A stretch of DNA of 64,000 nt from assembly GCA_022560025.1 (NCBI GenBank), contig JAFISE010000023.1:62001-126000 (forward strand). The letters run 5' to 3'. Of this stretch, positions 1-10,933 are shown one piece after another. The position numbers and the translations under genes are program-made. Origin of the DNA: Stagonosporopsis chrysanthemi. Taxonomy: Eukaryota; Ascomycota; Dothideomycetes; Pleosporales; Didymellaceae. Each line of letters starts with the position of its first letter. Within the stretch, counting starts at the first letter, position 1. Under the pieces are notes generated by a model that saw nothing but the letters and a program-made list of their open reading frames with translations, had not been told where the DNA came from and ran no database searches.

Positions 1-299
1 CCGCTACGACACTCCTCCCGGGTGGCCAGGTTGTGGTTGACGGAACCACGTATTCTCTCCTCCCGGGCGGCACGGCGGTTGTCGTGAACGGCAAGACAAG
101 CACGCTTTCAAGCGCACCTGCAAGCAACACTGCAAGCACTACTGCAAGCACGACCGAGCGCGGCGCGGGCGACTTCATCGCGAGTGGCATTGGAGAGTCG
201 AGTCGAGGAGACGGGAGCTGGGCGCATGGCGGTGGAGCAGATAAATGGGTGGAGAGGTTGGTGATGGGTGCTGCTGGCTGGCTGCTGTGGATGGCATGA
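1..299 (+). CDS. C-terminal fragment of a probable GPI-anchored surface protein
   Basis: The reading frame is open from the window edge (codons begin at base 3) to TGA at 297-299, so the N-terminus lies outside. The visible 98 or so residues contain two copies of an LLPGG-type turn followed by VVV(D/N)G, typical of Ser/Thr-rich fungal wall proteins. After them come a Ser/Thr/Ala-rich stretch, a Gly-rich spacer and a short hydrophobic end (VMGAAGWLLWMA). A Ser/Thr stalk with a terminal hydrophobic tail fits a GPI-attachment signal; this is inference, because the signal peptide and main domain are not visible. The enzymatic or adhesive role cannot be named from this fragment. Confidence 0.6.
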   Translation, partial: ATTLLPGGQVVVDGTTYSLLPGGTAVVVNGKTSTLSSAPASNTASTTASTTERGAGDFIASGIGESSRGDGSWAHGGGADKWVERLVMGAAGWLLWMA

Positions 300-1069
300 T
301 GTTATCTACGGAAAGGACAATTCGGTTTGCATTCAAGCGCGGCGTTTGGGAAAGGGATCGTTGGGATGACGAACTTACAGATCAAGGGATATACACAAGG
401 ACCACGGAAAAGCTCGGGATACGGATATTACTTAATGACAGCGCTTCAGCAACAGCAACAAGCTTTAGATACTCCCATAGCGATGAATTGCCACATACAT
501 GATTTATACCATAACACCACACGCAAACAACCAAAATGCTGCTCGCTCAATCAATCCCGGTCGTCAAGTCGTTGCCTCGGCCCACCGCATTCCTAATCCG
601 GCGATCCTCCCCACCCCTTCACATGCAACACCCCCTGCTCTCATGCTCGCCCCGCACGACCCGCACGACACCCCAGTCCCCCGGATTCGTCCACACATCG
701 CGCCGTGCCTCGGCACAGCGACGACGGCCCGTCACGTGGTGTGCTCACAGCTTCGCAGCCGGAGTGGGCGCAATGGGCTGGCGCGGAGTCAGCATACGAT
801 GTAACATGTGACGGGACAAGCAAGGACAAGCGAGGACAAGCAAGGATGAGCGCGGTGTGTTCAGGCAAAGCAGTACAGGTGCATGAGATCAACATTTCAG
901 AACAGGTAGAGGTTTGTGATGTAAAGGGGCTTTTTGCATTCTGCTCTGCTCTGTTTTTTTTGTTTGGACTTGGTTTGCTTTGCTTACAGGCCTTCTTTGG
1001 ACCTCGATGGTGGTGGGTATGGTAGTTACAGGAAGACTCGTTACGAGAGGAAGGAAAGAGGTGGGTTTT
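300..1069. other. Intergenic region between two convergent 3' ends
   Basis: No supported gene. It holds the 3' region of the surface-protein gene and that of malate synthase on the other strand. Short overlapping open frames occur in all phases with no recognisable protein. A small direct repeat of a GGACAAGCRA unit lies at 813-850 (about four copies). Confidence 0.6.
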
Positions 1070-2860
1070 CTACAACTTGGAGGCCGGGCGGGAGGCACCT
1101 ACGTTTGTGATTTCGTTGTACAGCAGGCTGTTCAATGTTAGTTTCTCCTCAGCAAGATATACAGGGTTTAGATGGGTGACTTACGAAGTGAGGAACTCGG
1201 CGTAGTCCTCACCGGTGACCTGGGTCTCGAAGTACTTGGCTGCAAGGTGGAACTTGTTACCCTTAGGCGCCTTCTCGTTCAGCTTCTCAGTCTGCTCCTT
1301 CAGCAGCTTGAGCGCGTAGTCTTTGGTGACGGTCTGGCCCTCGGCGGTCTTGACGCCGTGCCTTGTCCACTGCCATAGCTGGGAGCGCGAGACCTCGGCG
1401 GTGGCGGCATCCTCCATGAGGTAGTTGATGGGCACGCAGCCGACGCCGCGGATCCAAGCCTCCATGTAGCTGAGGCCTATATCGAGGTTCTGGCGGATGC
1501 CGGCCTCGGTGATCTTGCCGGGAACGTTCATGTTGAGCAGGTCGTTAGCGGAGATGTTGACGTCCTCGCGGCGCACGTGCATCTGGTTGGGTGTGGGCAT
1601 GTGCTCGTTGAAGATATCGGATGCGATCTTGGCGAGCGCAGGGTGGGCGACCCAGGTACCGTCGTGGCCGGCGCGTACTTCGCGGAGCTTGTCGTTCCTG
1701 ACCTTAGCCATGGCGGCATCGTTGGCCTTCTGGTCGTTCTTAATGGGAATCTGCGCAGCCATACCGCCCATAGCATGAACGCCTCGCTTGTGGCAGGTCT
1801 TGATGAGCAGCTTGACGTAGGCGTCCATGAAGGGAGAGGTCATGGTGACGGCATCGCGGTCGGGAAGAACAAAGTTGGGGTTCTGGCGGAATCGCTTGAT
1901 GGTGTTGAAGATGTAATCCCAGCGTCCGCAGTTCAAACCAGAAGAGTGGTCACGGAGCTCGTAGATGATCTGAATTCGATTAGCAAACAATCATGACCTG
2001 AATGTGATCAGATCCTACCTCATCCATCTCAAAGGCAGCGGGGATGGTCTCAATGAGAACGGTGCCACGGATGGTTCCGCGACGCATGCCAACGTAATCC
2101 TGAGCGAGGTTGAAGACGTCGTTCCACAGCCTGGCCTCAAGATGCGACTCCATCTTGGGCAAGTAGAAGTACGGGCCGAATCCGCGCTTCACAAGCTCGT
2201 GCGCATTGTTGAAGAAGTACAGACCGAAGTCGAAAAGACCACCAGAGATGGCCTCGCCGTCAACAGTGAAGTGCTTCTCCTCAAGGTGCCACCCACGGGC
2301 ACGGGCGATGAGTGTGGGAAGGGTGCGATCGGTACGGAGCTTGTACTCCTTCTCGCCCTGCTTGAAGTCGACCTTGCGGCGGATAGCGTCGTAGAGGTTG
2401 GCCTGGCCATTAATCATGTTGTCCCATGTTGGCGCGCTGGAGTCTGGCATTTGTCAGTCTTCAGCTCCTAGAGCTATTGCATACTTGTGTGCTCACCCTC
2501 AAAATCAGCCATATATGTCCAGACATCAGAGTTCAATGCGTTGACCACCATCTTGCGGTCTGTCGGCCCAGTGATCTCTACTCGGCGGTCGACGAGACCA
2601 GGAGCTGGTGGTGCGCCCTTCCATGTGGGATCTTCGCGGATGTGCTTGGTCTCAGGCAGGAAGTCAAGGAGGTTGCCCTTGTCAAGCTCAGCTTGGCGAA
2701 GGACTCTCCTTTGCAGAAGCTCCTTTCGGCGGTTGTTGAATGTGCGGTGGAGAAGGGCAAGGAAGACAGCAGCGTTCTTGCTGAGAATATGACGGTTGGA
2801 GTCGTTCAGCTCGCCGAGGATGTTAACCTCGCGAAGGATGGAGTCAGCACTGGCTGCCAT
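1070..2860 (-). CDS. acuE: Malate synthase, peroxisomal/glyoxysomal
   Basis: Condenses glyoxylate with acetyl-CoA to malate, the second step of the glyoxylate bypass used on acetate or fatty acids. Four exons: 2860-2497, 2443-2019, 1969-1185 and 1127-1070, giving 543 aa, the usual length for the family. Conserved blocks include DFEDSSAPTW (across intron 1), NGQANLYDA, AAFEMDEIIYEL (across intron 2) and HSSGLNCGRWDYIF. The last exon is only 58 bases and is easily missed: a model that ignores the intron at 1184-1128 stops at EFLTS. The spliced tail ends in SKL, a type 1 peroxisomal targeting signal, as expected for the fungal enzyme. The start at 2860 (MAASADSIL) matches the family's N-terminus; an in-frame ATG 12 codons upstream is less likely. 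Confidence 0.96.
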
Positions 2861-3859
2861 TGTGAATGGTATCTCTTTATCAATGTGTATCTGCAATACG
2901 GTGTACGCTTAGGGTACAAAAGGTGAAGGCTGTGATGATGTATGCGTGCGGAGAGGGCTGGGCCGCCGGGCTATATAATCTATGTCACCAACGTCACCCA
3001 TCTCGAAGCTGGGCCGAGGATCATCTTCTAAGGGTCTTTTAGGCTAGGCCGGCTACTGTGAGTGGTGAACCAACGCTACGCTCGGGCGGATGGGGGTGTT
3101 AGAGAGCTCCAGCTTGTGATGATGCCAAGGTCATAGCTCAATTGCGGGGATAGCACGACCCGATCAGCACAACAACCCCAGCAACGTTGTCACATTTTCG
3201 CAAGTGTGAATCAATGAAACGATGTTGCTTATCGCATGTGGCGAGCTAGAGTCTCATTTCCATTAATGCTCGGGATGGTGCAGGCTGATGGCGTTAATTC
3301 GCGGATACTGGCGGCAGTCGCGATGTGATTTTGTGAACGGATTACTTCCCGAGGCTCTTTCGCGGCGTCTTCCGCAGCCGTCGGAGCGCGTTCAATGTCC
3401 GACATTCGCTGAGGCAAATGTTGTGACAGAGCCTCATCGAGTAACGAAAACAGCGCCAGATACAGAAGGATGGCAGCGTCGCATTTCGGCGACGCAGGTC
3501 CTAGACGTTGCCATCTCTCGACTGCTGCAACCTCTCGTCTTGCATTTCATTGCGAAGACCTCGATTTCGTCATCCAACATCGTTCCGTTACAATCCTGCA
3601 TCATTATTTCAACGTCCTAATCGGTGAGACTGTTGATCTTGTCGACGCTTCGGTTACAAAAACGTTCAACCACTGACTGCATGGTACTGGGATAAGCTAG
3701 TTACTGCCTGGTTGGTATTTGCACCTGTAGCGCTTACCAATGTGTCGGCAGTATAAGAGACAACGAACGTATGTATTATTTTAGTTCTCCTAACCCAGCG
3801 CCCTCAACAATATCTCACCATTCTCTCCTTACACTCTCGTGGATCTGACTTTGCACTGG
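2861..3859. other. Intergenic: malate synthase promoter and 3' flank of the transporter
   Basis: No supported gene. The part next to 2860 must carry the malate synthase promoter (minus strand); a CTATATAA-type box is seen around 2970-2977. The rest has only short unrecognisable open frames, the longest about 110 codons on the plus strand. Confidence 0.5.
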
Positions 3860-5735
3860 TTAAGCAACACGACCAATGACCTGCTTATTGTGCTTGATGT
3901 TGATATCACGAATAAAAACGGTACAAATCAGACCCAGCGACAGCATGCAAATACTGGTGATCAGCATTAGCCTTTGCGAGTCGCTGTAAGCCTGCGCGAT
4001 ACCCGTGCGCTCAGGAGAGCCCCACTTGTAAGACAGCTGTTTGGGAAGAGCAGCATAGATGTCATCAACATTGACACCGGCTGGAACATGCTTCAGAAGA
4101 TTGTTGCGGAAGGTTGCAGTCCAGATAGCAGCGCTGACAGTGGAACCGACAGCACTACCGATGGAGCAGAAGAGGTTGAGCATGGCAAGAATGACCGCAA
4201 TGTGTTGATGGTCAGAGGGTGCCATCATTGCGAGCTCGCCACCGATAACAATGGTTCCTGCAGCCACAGCTGTGAAAATCTGGGTCATGACGATGTACCC
4301 AATGCTGGTACCGGCCTGGCGGAAGTGGATCATGAGGCCGATTGCGAGGATGTCGAGAGGTAGCGCAAAGTACGCTAAGGTCCACTTGAATCTTCCCGTA
4401 TAACGGATAAGTGGCCCAAGTACAAAGAAGCACCAGGCGCATTGTACCGTGCGGAAGATCTGTGTAACGTACGAAGCCTGGGTGACATTGAGGTTCCAGA
4501 CGACCTGCAGCATGGAGCTGAAGTAGGAACCCCAGACCGAGCTGTTGAAGTACACACAAACGAACATACACCCAGCCATAAAAACGGTACGATCCAGAAG
4601 CAGCTCGTACGGGATGAACGTGACAGGAGCGTAGAACTTCTCCCATATCGGGAATGCAACCAGAAGGATGAATCCAAAGACGATCATGCAGATGATCATG
4701 GGCGAGGCCCACTTCTCGCCCTGGTAGGACCACAAGCTGAAAGGCAGTAAAAAAAGAGCCATGCCAGCTGTCAAGATCAGGATACCAATCAGATCAACGT
4801 CGACGCAAAACTGCTTGATGGTAGCTGGGGTCCACTTGACCTTCTTCTCATTAATTATGCCTATTTTCTTGGCTTTCTGATCGTTGAAGAGGACCACAGC
4901 TGCGAGGGGGACAACAACAACAGGAATGACGATACTGAATATGCCAAAACCCCAGCGCCATCCAGGACCACTGAGGACGGATTGTGCGACAGGACCTCCG
5001 ATCCAGGTTGTGATGATGTACGGCGAAGTCGCGAACGAGAGCATGAGAGCACGGTTTCTCAGAGTGCTGGTATCGGCGATGAAAACAGTGAGGATGTACG
5101 ACACGGCCTGAGATCTGACAAATGTCAGCGAGGTCTTCAAGATCTCCGTAACTCCTTACCCAGTAGATGAGAAGACCTGCGCAGCCGCGTAGGTCTCCAC
5201 GTTTTTGCAACCAGCCATCATGACAAGACCCACGATCCACAAGAAGAGAGATACGAGTAGACCTTGTGGGCGACCCCAAGTATCGAGCAACTTCGCCAGC
5301 GGGATCTTGAAAAGACCACCAACGATTGAGGAGACAATGCCGGTAGCAGCCGTGAGAGAATGGAGTCTGAAGGCTGAGACGACGTAAGGGTTAAGGGCAC
5401 GAATGGTAACTTCCTGCAGAGCAGTAACAAAATATATCCACCAGATGCTGGATACCGTCAGCGACAAGCGACGACTTCATCGATATTGTATCAACCCACA
5501 TCGCATAGGCTCCCCAGAGATGCCATTTGGTCCAGACGGCCGTAGCAGCCTCGACTCGCCTGACACCAGCCTGCGCGTTGGTAGTGAAGGCAACGTTATC
5601 TTTAGCATTCTCCGAGGGCATAGCAGACTCGGCGTTTTTTTCCGCGTCGACGGTAACATTGGTGAAAGGCCCGACAGGCGTAACTTCCTCTATAGTCTTG
5701 CTCTTCGCGAGCGCGAGGTCTGTAAAGAAGCCCAT
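3860..5735 (-). CDS. MFS siderophore-iron transporter
   Basis: Plasma-membrane proton symporter family for uptake of ferric siderophores (SIT/MirB-type, 14 membrane spans expected). Three exons: 5735-5500, 5447-5160 and 5114-3860, giving 592 aa. Residues 1 to about 70 form a hydrophilic cytosolic tail. Then come the first span (IIWWIYFVTALQ), a loop with IPLAKLLDTWGRPQG, which is the MFS signature after span 2, and many hydrophobic spans to a short charged C-terminus. The motifs RNRALMLSFATSPYIITTW and GGPVAQSVL resemble siderophore transporters more than sugar or drug carriers. No siderophore NRPS lies in the window, so it may import native or foreign siderophores. A perfect iron-GATA site lies 361 bases upstream of the start. 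Substrate is not determinable here. Confidence 0.88.
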
Positions 5736-7348
5736 GATGATTTCAGGCGAAGGAACTTGACAAGGGGATCAGAGATGATTGAAGCAGACGACCCTGGCAA
5801 CTCAGCACTGCAGTCGAAGCATCTTTATCCTCGTCACATAATGTCTGATCATTCCTCTTTTCTCTTGCTATCCACAATGCACTCACACGATATGCGCCCG
5901 ACGCAATGGTTCATTCATTGAAGCCTCAGCGTTGTGGTGCATCAGATCATCCGTTGGTATTAGCATATGCATCTGTTCTGCTCCAGCCGACTTGGCAGGA
6001 CTCGTTGCATGCTTCTCAGCGACAGACCCGCCGATCGCAAAGGGAAAGTTGCAGTGAGAGTGGAGTGGAAGTGGTGCTGGTGACTGACTAGCGCCATCAG
6101 ATAAGATCAAATTTTCATCAGGCCTCCCTGGCCACACGCTTGTGGCTCTTGACACACATCCCGACCTTCGGCCGTCCACGGGATCCGATCAGACGTACCG
6201 AAGGATCTCTGTTGACGGAAGGAAAAGCGGCACAGTTGGCGACTGTTGAAGAAAAGTGGTTCATGAAGCTTTTGAGTGGTGGGCTTAGTGCGGCCTTGAA
6301 TGCTTCTGCTTCGTGTGGACGGATCAGGCAAGTACGTCCGGATGAATATGACCTCAGCACCATATTGCTGGAGCATCAGCATTCTACTGGAGACCTCCTC
6401 ACAGGCTTTGGGTGGACAGTATAAGCATCACAAGCTGGCTTGAGACCATCCAGTCTTGCAGCCCAAGACCCGGGTACGGAGAGGATGCTTATTCTATTCC
6501 ACACCGAACATTCTGAATATAAAATGCATCATACAAGGGACCGTAGCCTAGACTGAAAGGCCCCACCAGCTCGTACATATCCTTGAGAGTACCGCGCCCG
6601 TGTCAAGCCTGGAGTGGAAGCGCCAAAATCACGAGGTCTAACTACGAGTTCACCCGAAGATGAAGACTTGGCCGCACTTACTGCGACCAGTCATTCAGCC
6701 TAAAGATCGACATAATTCGCTTGCCGCGGACTTGTTGAGGTGTTGTGTCACTCTTGTGTCCGCTCTTCGACATATTCAGTAATCTCGTCGAGCAACAAAC
6801 TAGCCACAAACTAGTCGAGAAGAAGCATTTGTCTAATTCACTGACCATCTGACTCGGCCATGTTAAGCATTCGACGATTGATATGAACCACATTGATGTA
6901 GGATCTGGTGGAATATGCCTCTGGGGGAACATGTTAGACCATTTTTTCAGATATGCCTGCTAACCATGTTTTGCTTAAGAAACGGGACGATACCAGGGTT
7001 TCACGGCCCTTCATGTTGCGCAAAAAATGGACTGCAGTCCCGATTCACTGAGGACACGTACCCCGAGCAACAACCACTACATCTCCCGAGACATGGGACC
7101 TGACGTACCCTGAGTCACAGAGCTCTAATGGGGCTCTTACACAATATTAGGACCAAGCTTAGCAGTGTAACATCGTGAAAGTACTATGTCTTTCAACGCT
7201 AACAAAAAGGCGTTCTAGGATTACTTCAGTACCTCCCGCCCATGGCATGTATATAGCATGGTGGCATTGCTTGTGACTCGCCTTCTCTGCAGCATGAGAG
7301 ACGGCCTCCTAGCACGCTGTCCTGCAATTTTCAACATCCGCTATGGAC
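5736..7348. other. Intergenic: transporter promoter and noncoding spacer
   Basis: No supported gene in about 1.6 kb. The right-hand 600 bases are fairly A/T-rich with short stop-dense frames. The left part is the promoter of the siderophore transporter on the minus strand. Confidence 0.5.
6096..6104 (+). promoter_or_regulatory. Iron-responsive GATA-factor (SreA-type) site
   Basis: The sequence ATCAGATAA matches exactly the extended consensus ATCWGATAA described for the fungal iron regulator SreA, which represses siderophore genes when iron is sufficient. It is 361 bases upstream of the transporter ATG at 5735. The site is seen directly; the regulation is inferred. Confidence 0.5.
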
Positions 7349-8032
7349 TTACTGCCTCATAGCCACGGGGACCAATAACGGCACAACTGCAAATAATCAG
7401 CATAAACCCTCCACGATTCATCTCTCACACAGTAGGACTTACCTTCCGGCCTCAACACCGCATTACAATCCCCCGCAGAAAAGCACCCAGAGGACGTCGT
7501 CCCATTAGGACCGCCCCTAAATGCCATCTCGCCCTCGACCCTCGCCCTGAACGGCGCAACCCGCAGCCCCGGCTCCACAACGTGAATAAATCTGAGCTTA
7601 AAATCTGAGACCGAGAACTCGCCCGCCTCACCTGCGTAGGGCTGCATAATCCAATAGCCCTTCTCCGTGGGGTCGCAGGGGAAGGAGCGGCCTTCGATAT
7701 ACTCGCCAGGGAACCATTCTGCGTGGCAGTTGAGGCCTTGGCTATTGGCTGGCGCTGTGCCAACGCTGCCGTCCCAGTTGAAGGTGTAGCTGTTAGGATC
7801 GGTGACGTTGGCTCGAATTCTTATCCCTGCGCTGCGTCAGTTGGCTGAACATTCGGAGCGGAGCAGTGATCGTACAAGGGTACCGGCCCGGATACCCTGA
7901 CGGACGGTTGTGTACCATGGCGGTGACTTCGAAGGGCTTCAAGGCATCTTGGCGGGTCTCTAGAGGCGCAGCTGATGCTGTTGCTAAGGTGAGCGCGAGG
8001 CTCGCGACGAGTGTCGAGAAGGTGAAACGCAT
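7349..8032 (-). CDS. Small secreted protein, paralog 1 of a tandem pair
   Basis: Three exons, 8032-7876, 7826-7443 and 7386-7349, give 192 aa. A clear signal peptide (MRFTFSTLVASLALTLATASAA) is followed by TRQDALKPFEVTA, a conserved start of the mature protein. The body has RANVTDPNSYTF, an NC..EW stretch, PCD, LRFIHVVEPG and a C-x5-C pair (GCFSAGDC). Four cysteines in the body suggest two disulphides. It is a paralog of the gene at 9078-9740: same intron positions and phases and the same 38-base last exon. The layout resembles fungal-specific Alt a 1-like (AA1-like) secreted beta proteins, but that assignment is tentative. Role at the host or environment interface is inference. Confidence 0.82.
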
Positions 8033-9077
8033 CGTAGGCTTAAAGTGTGCTCTCGGTGGTGTTGAATGCTCCAGTCAAGTGTAGCTTATTGAATCAGCGT
8101 TATGATTCTTGTTTGATGCCGGAAATCCACCTTTATAGCTGTCAGGCTCGTATAGAGATCAACATCATGACCATCTTGCTAAATACCGTGACATGTCAGC
8201 TCAAAGTTTTGCTCCACATAATCTGCGAATTGAGCAGACCGGATTCAAACCTCCGCGCACTGCATTAAGGGATCTACATGAGCTTATGCATGACTATTCA
8301 GCTACCCAAGCACCCTTGTTCGCTTGTCACTTCTTAGCAGACCTTGTGGCCACTCGGTGCGAGCTTGAAACACATGAATCTAGCCTTGCTATTTGCGCGT
8401 CGATTTGACGTGTAATTTACAGATTCTGGCGGGCTCACAACACAGCATGCCCATATGAACGAAGTCGCAAGTTGAAAGGTGAGACAAAATTAGAAGTAGC
8501 GACTATTGGCTGCCGGGTGCCTGATATTTGTGGTCCACGACGGAAGACTTTGCAGGATGTCACGAAGAATGATAGTTTATTGCAGAGTACCAATACCTGC
8601 GGGACGTCGACAGTCTGGATGCGCAGGCATGGATGTTGCGGATGCCCGATTCGGAAGGTCGATGGGTTGATGTCAGGTTGTCGAACGAGCACTTCGGTAC
8701 CTCGCCTCGTGTTTGAGCAAGGTCCCACAATATGCTGACATGTTGCACCGGACCTGGAATGGTAATGTTATGTGTTACAATCACAATAACAGGGACGTTA
8801 GGGTTTTCCAGCATCTTCTACATCACTTGACATCGCGAGTGGCGACTCAAAAATAGTCTGCCGGAACGAATCCCCGACAACTTTTGGGAGGGTTTTGTAT
8901 GATCCACGACTGGGAGGCTTTCTTCCACACGAAACTGCACGTTATGTGGAAGTGATATAGTCTCCGTCATGCTATATTGTATGCAGGCAAGGCTATAAAT
9001 ACCCTACTGCAACTGTAGAAAGATCCTTGCAACTAGTCATGCGACGAAAGAGCCATAGTCCGTGCTTGGTCAACACC
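8033..9077. other. Spacer between the two secreted-protein paralogs
   Basis: No supported gene in about 1 kb. It carries the promoter of the 7.3-8.0 kb gene and the 3' flank of the 9.1-9.7 kb gene. A good plus-strand TATA-like box (CTATAAAT, 8993-9000) lies close to the second gene's 3' end, with no plus-strand gene downstream apart from a 34-codon frame at 9039. Confidence 0.5.
8131..8138 (-). promoter_or_regulatory. TATA box of secreted-protein gene 1
   Basis: CTATAAAG on the minus strand, about 100 bases upstream of the ATG at 8032, a suitable place for a core promoter element. Confidence 0.45.
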
Positions 9078-9740
9078 TCAAAGCGTCTTCACCGCAGGGG
9101 CCAGGACAGGCTTGTCTATCATAGCACCATCAGCATTCACTAGAACTTCAAGCTTCGGAAGAGAGAAACGTACAGTCCGCGCCCAACACATATGTGCAAG
9201 AGCCGCTCGACAAGCACCTGCCGATCAAACCCCCCTCGCCATACGAGAACGAGGCTTCGGCTTCATATCTCGTGTTCGGCCAGGACAGACCAGGCTCAAC
9301 AGCGTGAATGAACCTCAGCTTGAGATCCGACGGAGCAGAAGACAGCACCTGCAGCGCCCAATGACCGTACTCGGCGGTATCGCAGGGCCAAGTGCGGCCT
9401 ACTGGAGATTCGCCTGTATACCAGCGCGCTACGCAATTGATACCCTGGCCACCTCCGGGGACGGTCAGCTCCCGGCCATTGCCAGAGTAGAAGTATGAGT
9501 TGGGATCAGTGACATTTGCCTGAATGCGACGCCCTGCATGTTATCGTGAGTGACGTTGTCGGGATTGGGGATGGATGACTGCGTACACGGGTCTGAGCCA
9601 GGCCTGCCAGAGGGGCTGTATGAACTGACTGCAGTGACCTCGAAAGGCTTCAAGGCTTCCTGACGTACCTCCACTGGGGAGGCTGAGGAGAAGCAACTGA
9701 AGATTGCGGTGCTGGCAAGGATGGAGGCGTAGAGACGCAT
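9078..9740 (-). CDS. Small secreted protein, paralog 2 of a tandem pair
   Basis: Three exons, 9740-9587, 9533-9174 and 9115-9078, give 183 aa. The start at 9740 (MRLYASILASTAIFSCFSSA) gives a good signal peptide; an open frame continues upstream but would bury the signal. The mature start (VEVRQEALKPFEVTAVS) and the blocks IQANVTDPNSYF, NC.ARW, PCD, LKLRFIHAVEPG and CLSSGSC align with paralog 1. Intron 1 begins in the same codon (TGG split after T) and the last exon is again 38 bases, here with a TAG acceptor, so the pair arose by tandem duplication after intron gain. The sequences have diverged considerably, so the duplication is not recent. Secretion is supported; function is unknown. Confidence 0.82.
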
Positions 9741-10933
9741 GTTGGAGGTTGCAGTTTTGAGGTTGGAGTTTGGTCTGAAGGATACCGATGATGTGGTGAA
9801 TGGAATGGTATCCAACAGCGATGGCCTACATTACCTTTAATACATTCCTAGGTCGATATCACTTCGTAAGCTTTTGCATCAGCGTCTCCACGACTTTAGA
9901 CAATACGCAGGAAACGGTTCCCTCGGATGCTACAGCATTCTCAATGAGCGTATGAGCTACAAGAAGAAGATCTATTTTCACCTTGTTACTGCAGAGTCAT
10001 GCGTCAAGGGTCCACTGGGGACACATTAGAGAACATGAGTAATTGAGCCAAGCTTCGGCCTGGGAAGGAGTACATGGTCTGATATTGGACAAGACTTGGC
10101 CCTCGTACTGGTGTGACCTTACGAAGCAGAAACTTGACCGCTGACGCGCGGGGGCCAAAGTTGGCTCGCATGACGGGGGGCCTAAGGCATAGGTTACGTA
10201 GAAGTCGTGGTCTATAGTACTCGATGTTGACCTCATCCAGATGTCGTGTATCATTGCGGGCACCACTGAGGCAGGATTGCTGTTTGCTTTGTCTACTGCA
10301 TAATCGCAGATAGAGCGTTGTGTTCACGGAGAGCCTCTATAGTCTGACATTGATATCTTGAGAGACCTTCCTGGTTTTAACGGGTCCCATTTGGAAGGAG
10401 TTGTTAAGCGCATGCCTATCAGAGTACTGTAGTAGTCCCGATGTTACTGTCAGTGTTCTGGAGGTCGTGCTGACTCGACGAAGAAGTAGCGAGGCATGCA
10501 CGGGCCACCACACAGCTCGAATTTGCCGAGCGCCTACACCATGTTAGGCTTAGATCCGTCCAACCCACACTGCACATTTTCCAACCTTTTGTCCAACTTG
10601 TCCCAGGAAACCGACCTCGACAAGCCGACTAACCCACAGACGACCCCAAAGGTACGCTTCACACCACCGCGTTCGACGAAATACCAGAGCCCGCCACCGT
10701 TGCGATATCGAAACCAAGCTGCGAACCCACTTCTCGTCCTCACGCCGCTCAGCAACGTACCGGCGCACGCGATGCCAGCAATCGTCACAGCTTCATACGT
10801 TCCGCGAGTGGGCAAGGAGAGGAGAAGGGTTGCATTGACGGTTTCGAGGCAATGGCGGCGGCACTGGCACACTTGCCATCAGGAAGAAAGAGGCTAACAA
10901 ATCGTGAACAGCAGTCTTCTGTAATCTGCAAAT
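9741..10933. other. Divergent promoter region between secreted protein 2 and eS8
   Basis: No supported gene in about 1.2 kb. A 133-codon plus-strand frame at 10496-10897 immediately upstream of the eS8 start is Pro/Thr-rich and unrecognised; it is more likely promoter and leader sequence. Confidence 0.5.
9835..9842 (-). promoter_or_regulatory. TATA-like box of secreted-protein gene 2
   Basis: TATTAAAG on the minus strand, about 100 bases upstream of the start at 9740, the same spacing as the TATA box of its paralog. Confidence 0.3.

Noticed and set aside
3860..5735. Siderophore biosynthesis cluster
   Set aside because: No NRPS, ornithine monooxygenase or acyltransferase nearby; the transporter stands alone.
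8213..8265. tRNA-like GGATTCAAACCTCC stretch
   Set aside because: Resembles a T-arm, but no matching acceptor, D or anticodon stems were found around it.
10496..10897. 133-codon frame upstream of RPS8
   Set aside because: Pro/Thr-rich, no conserved block, directly in the ribosomal gene's promoter position.
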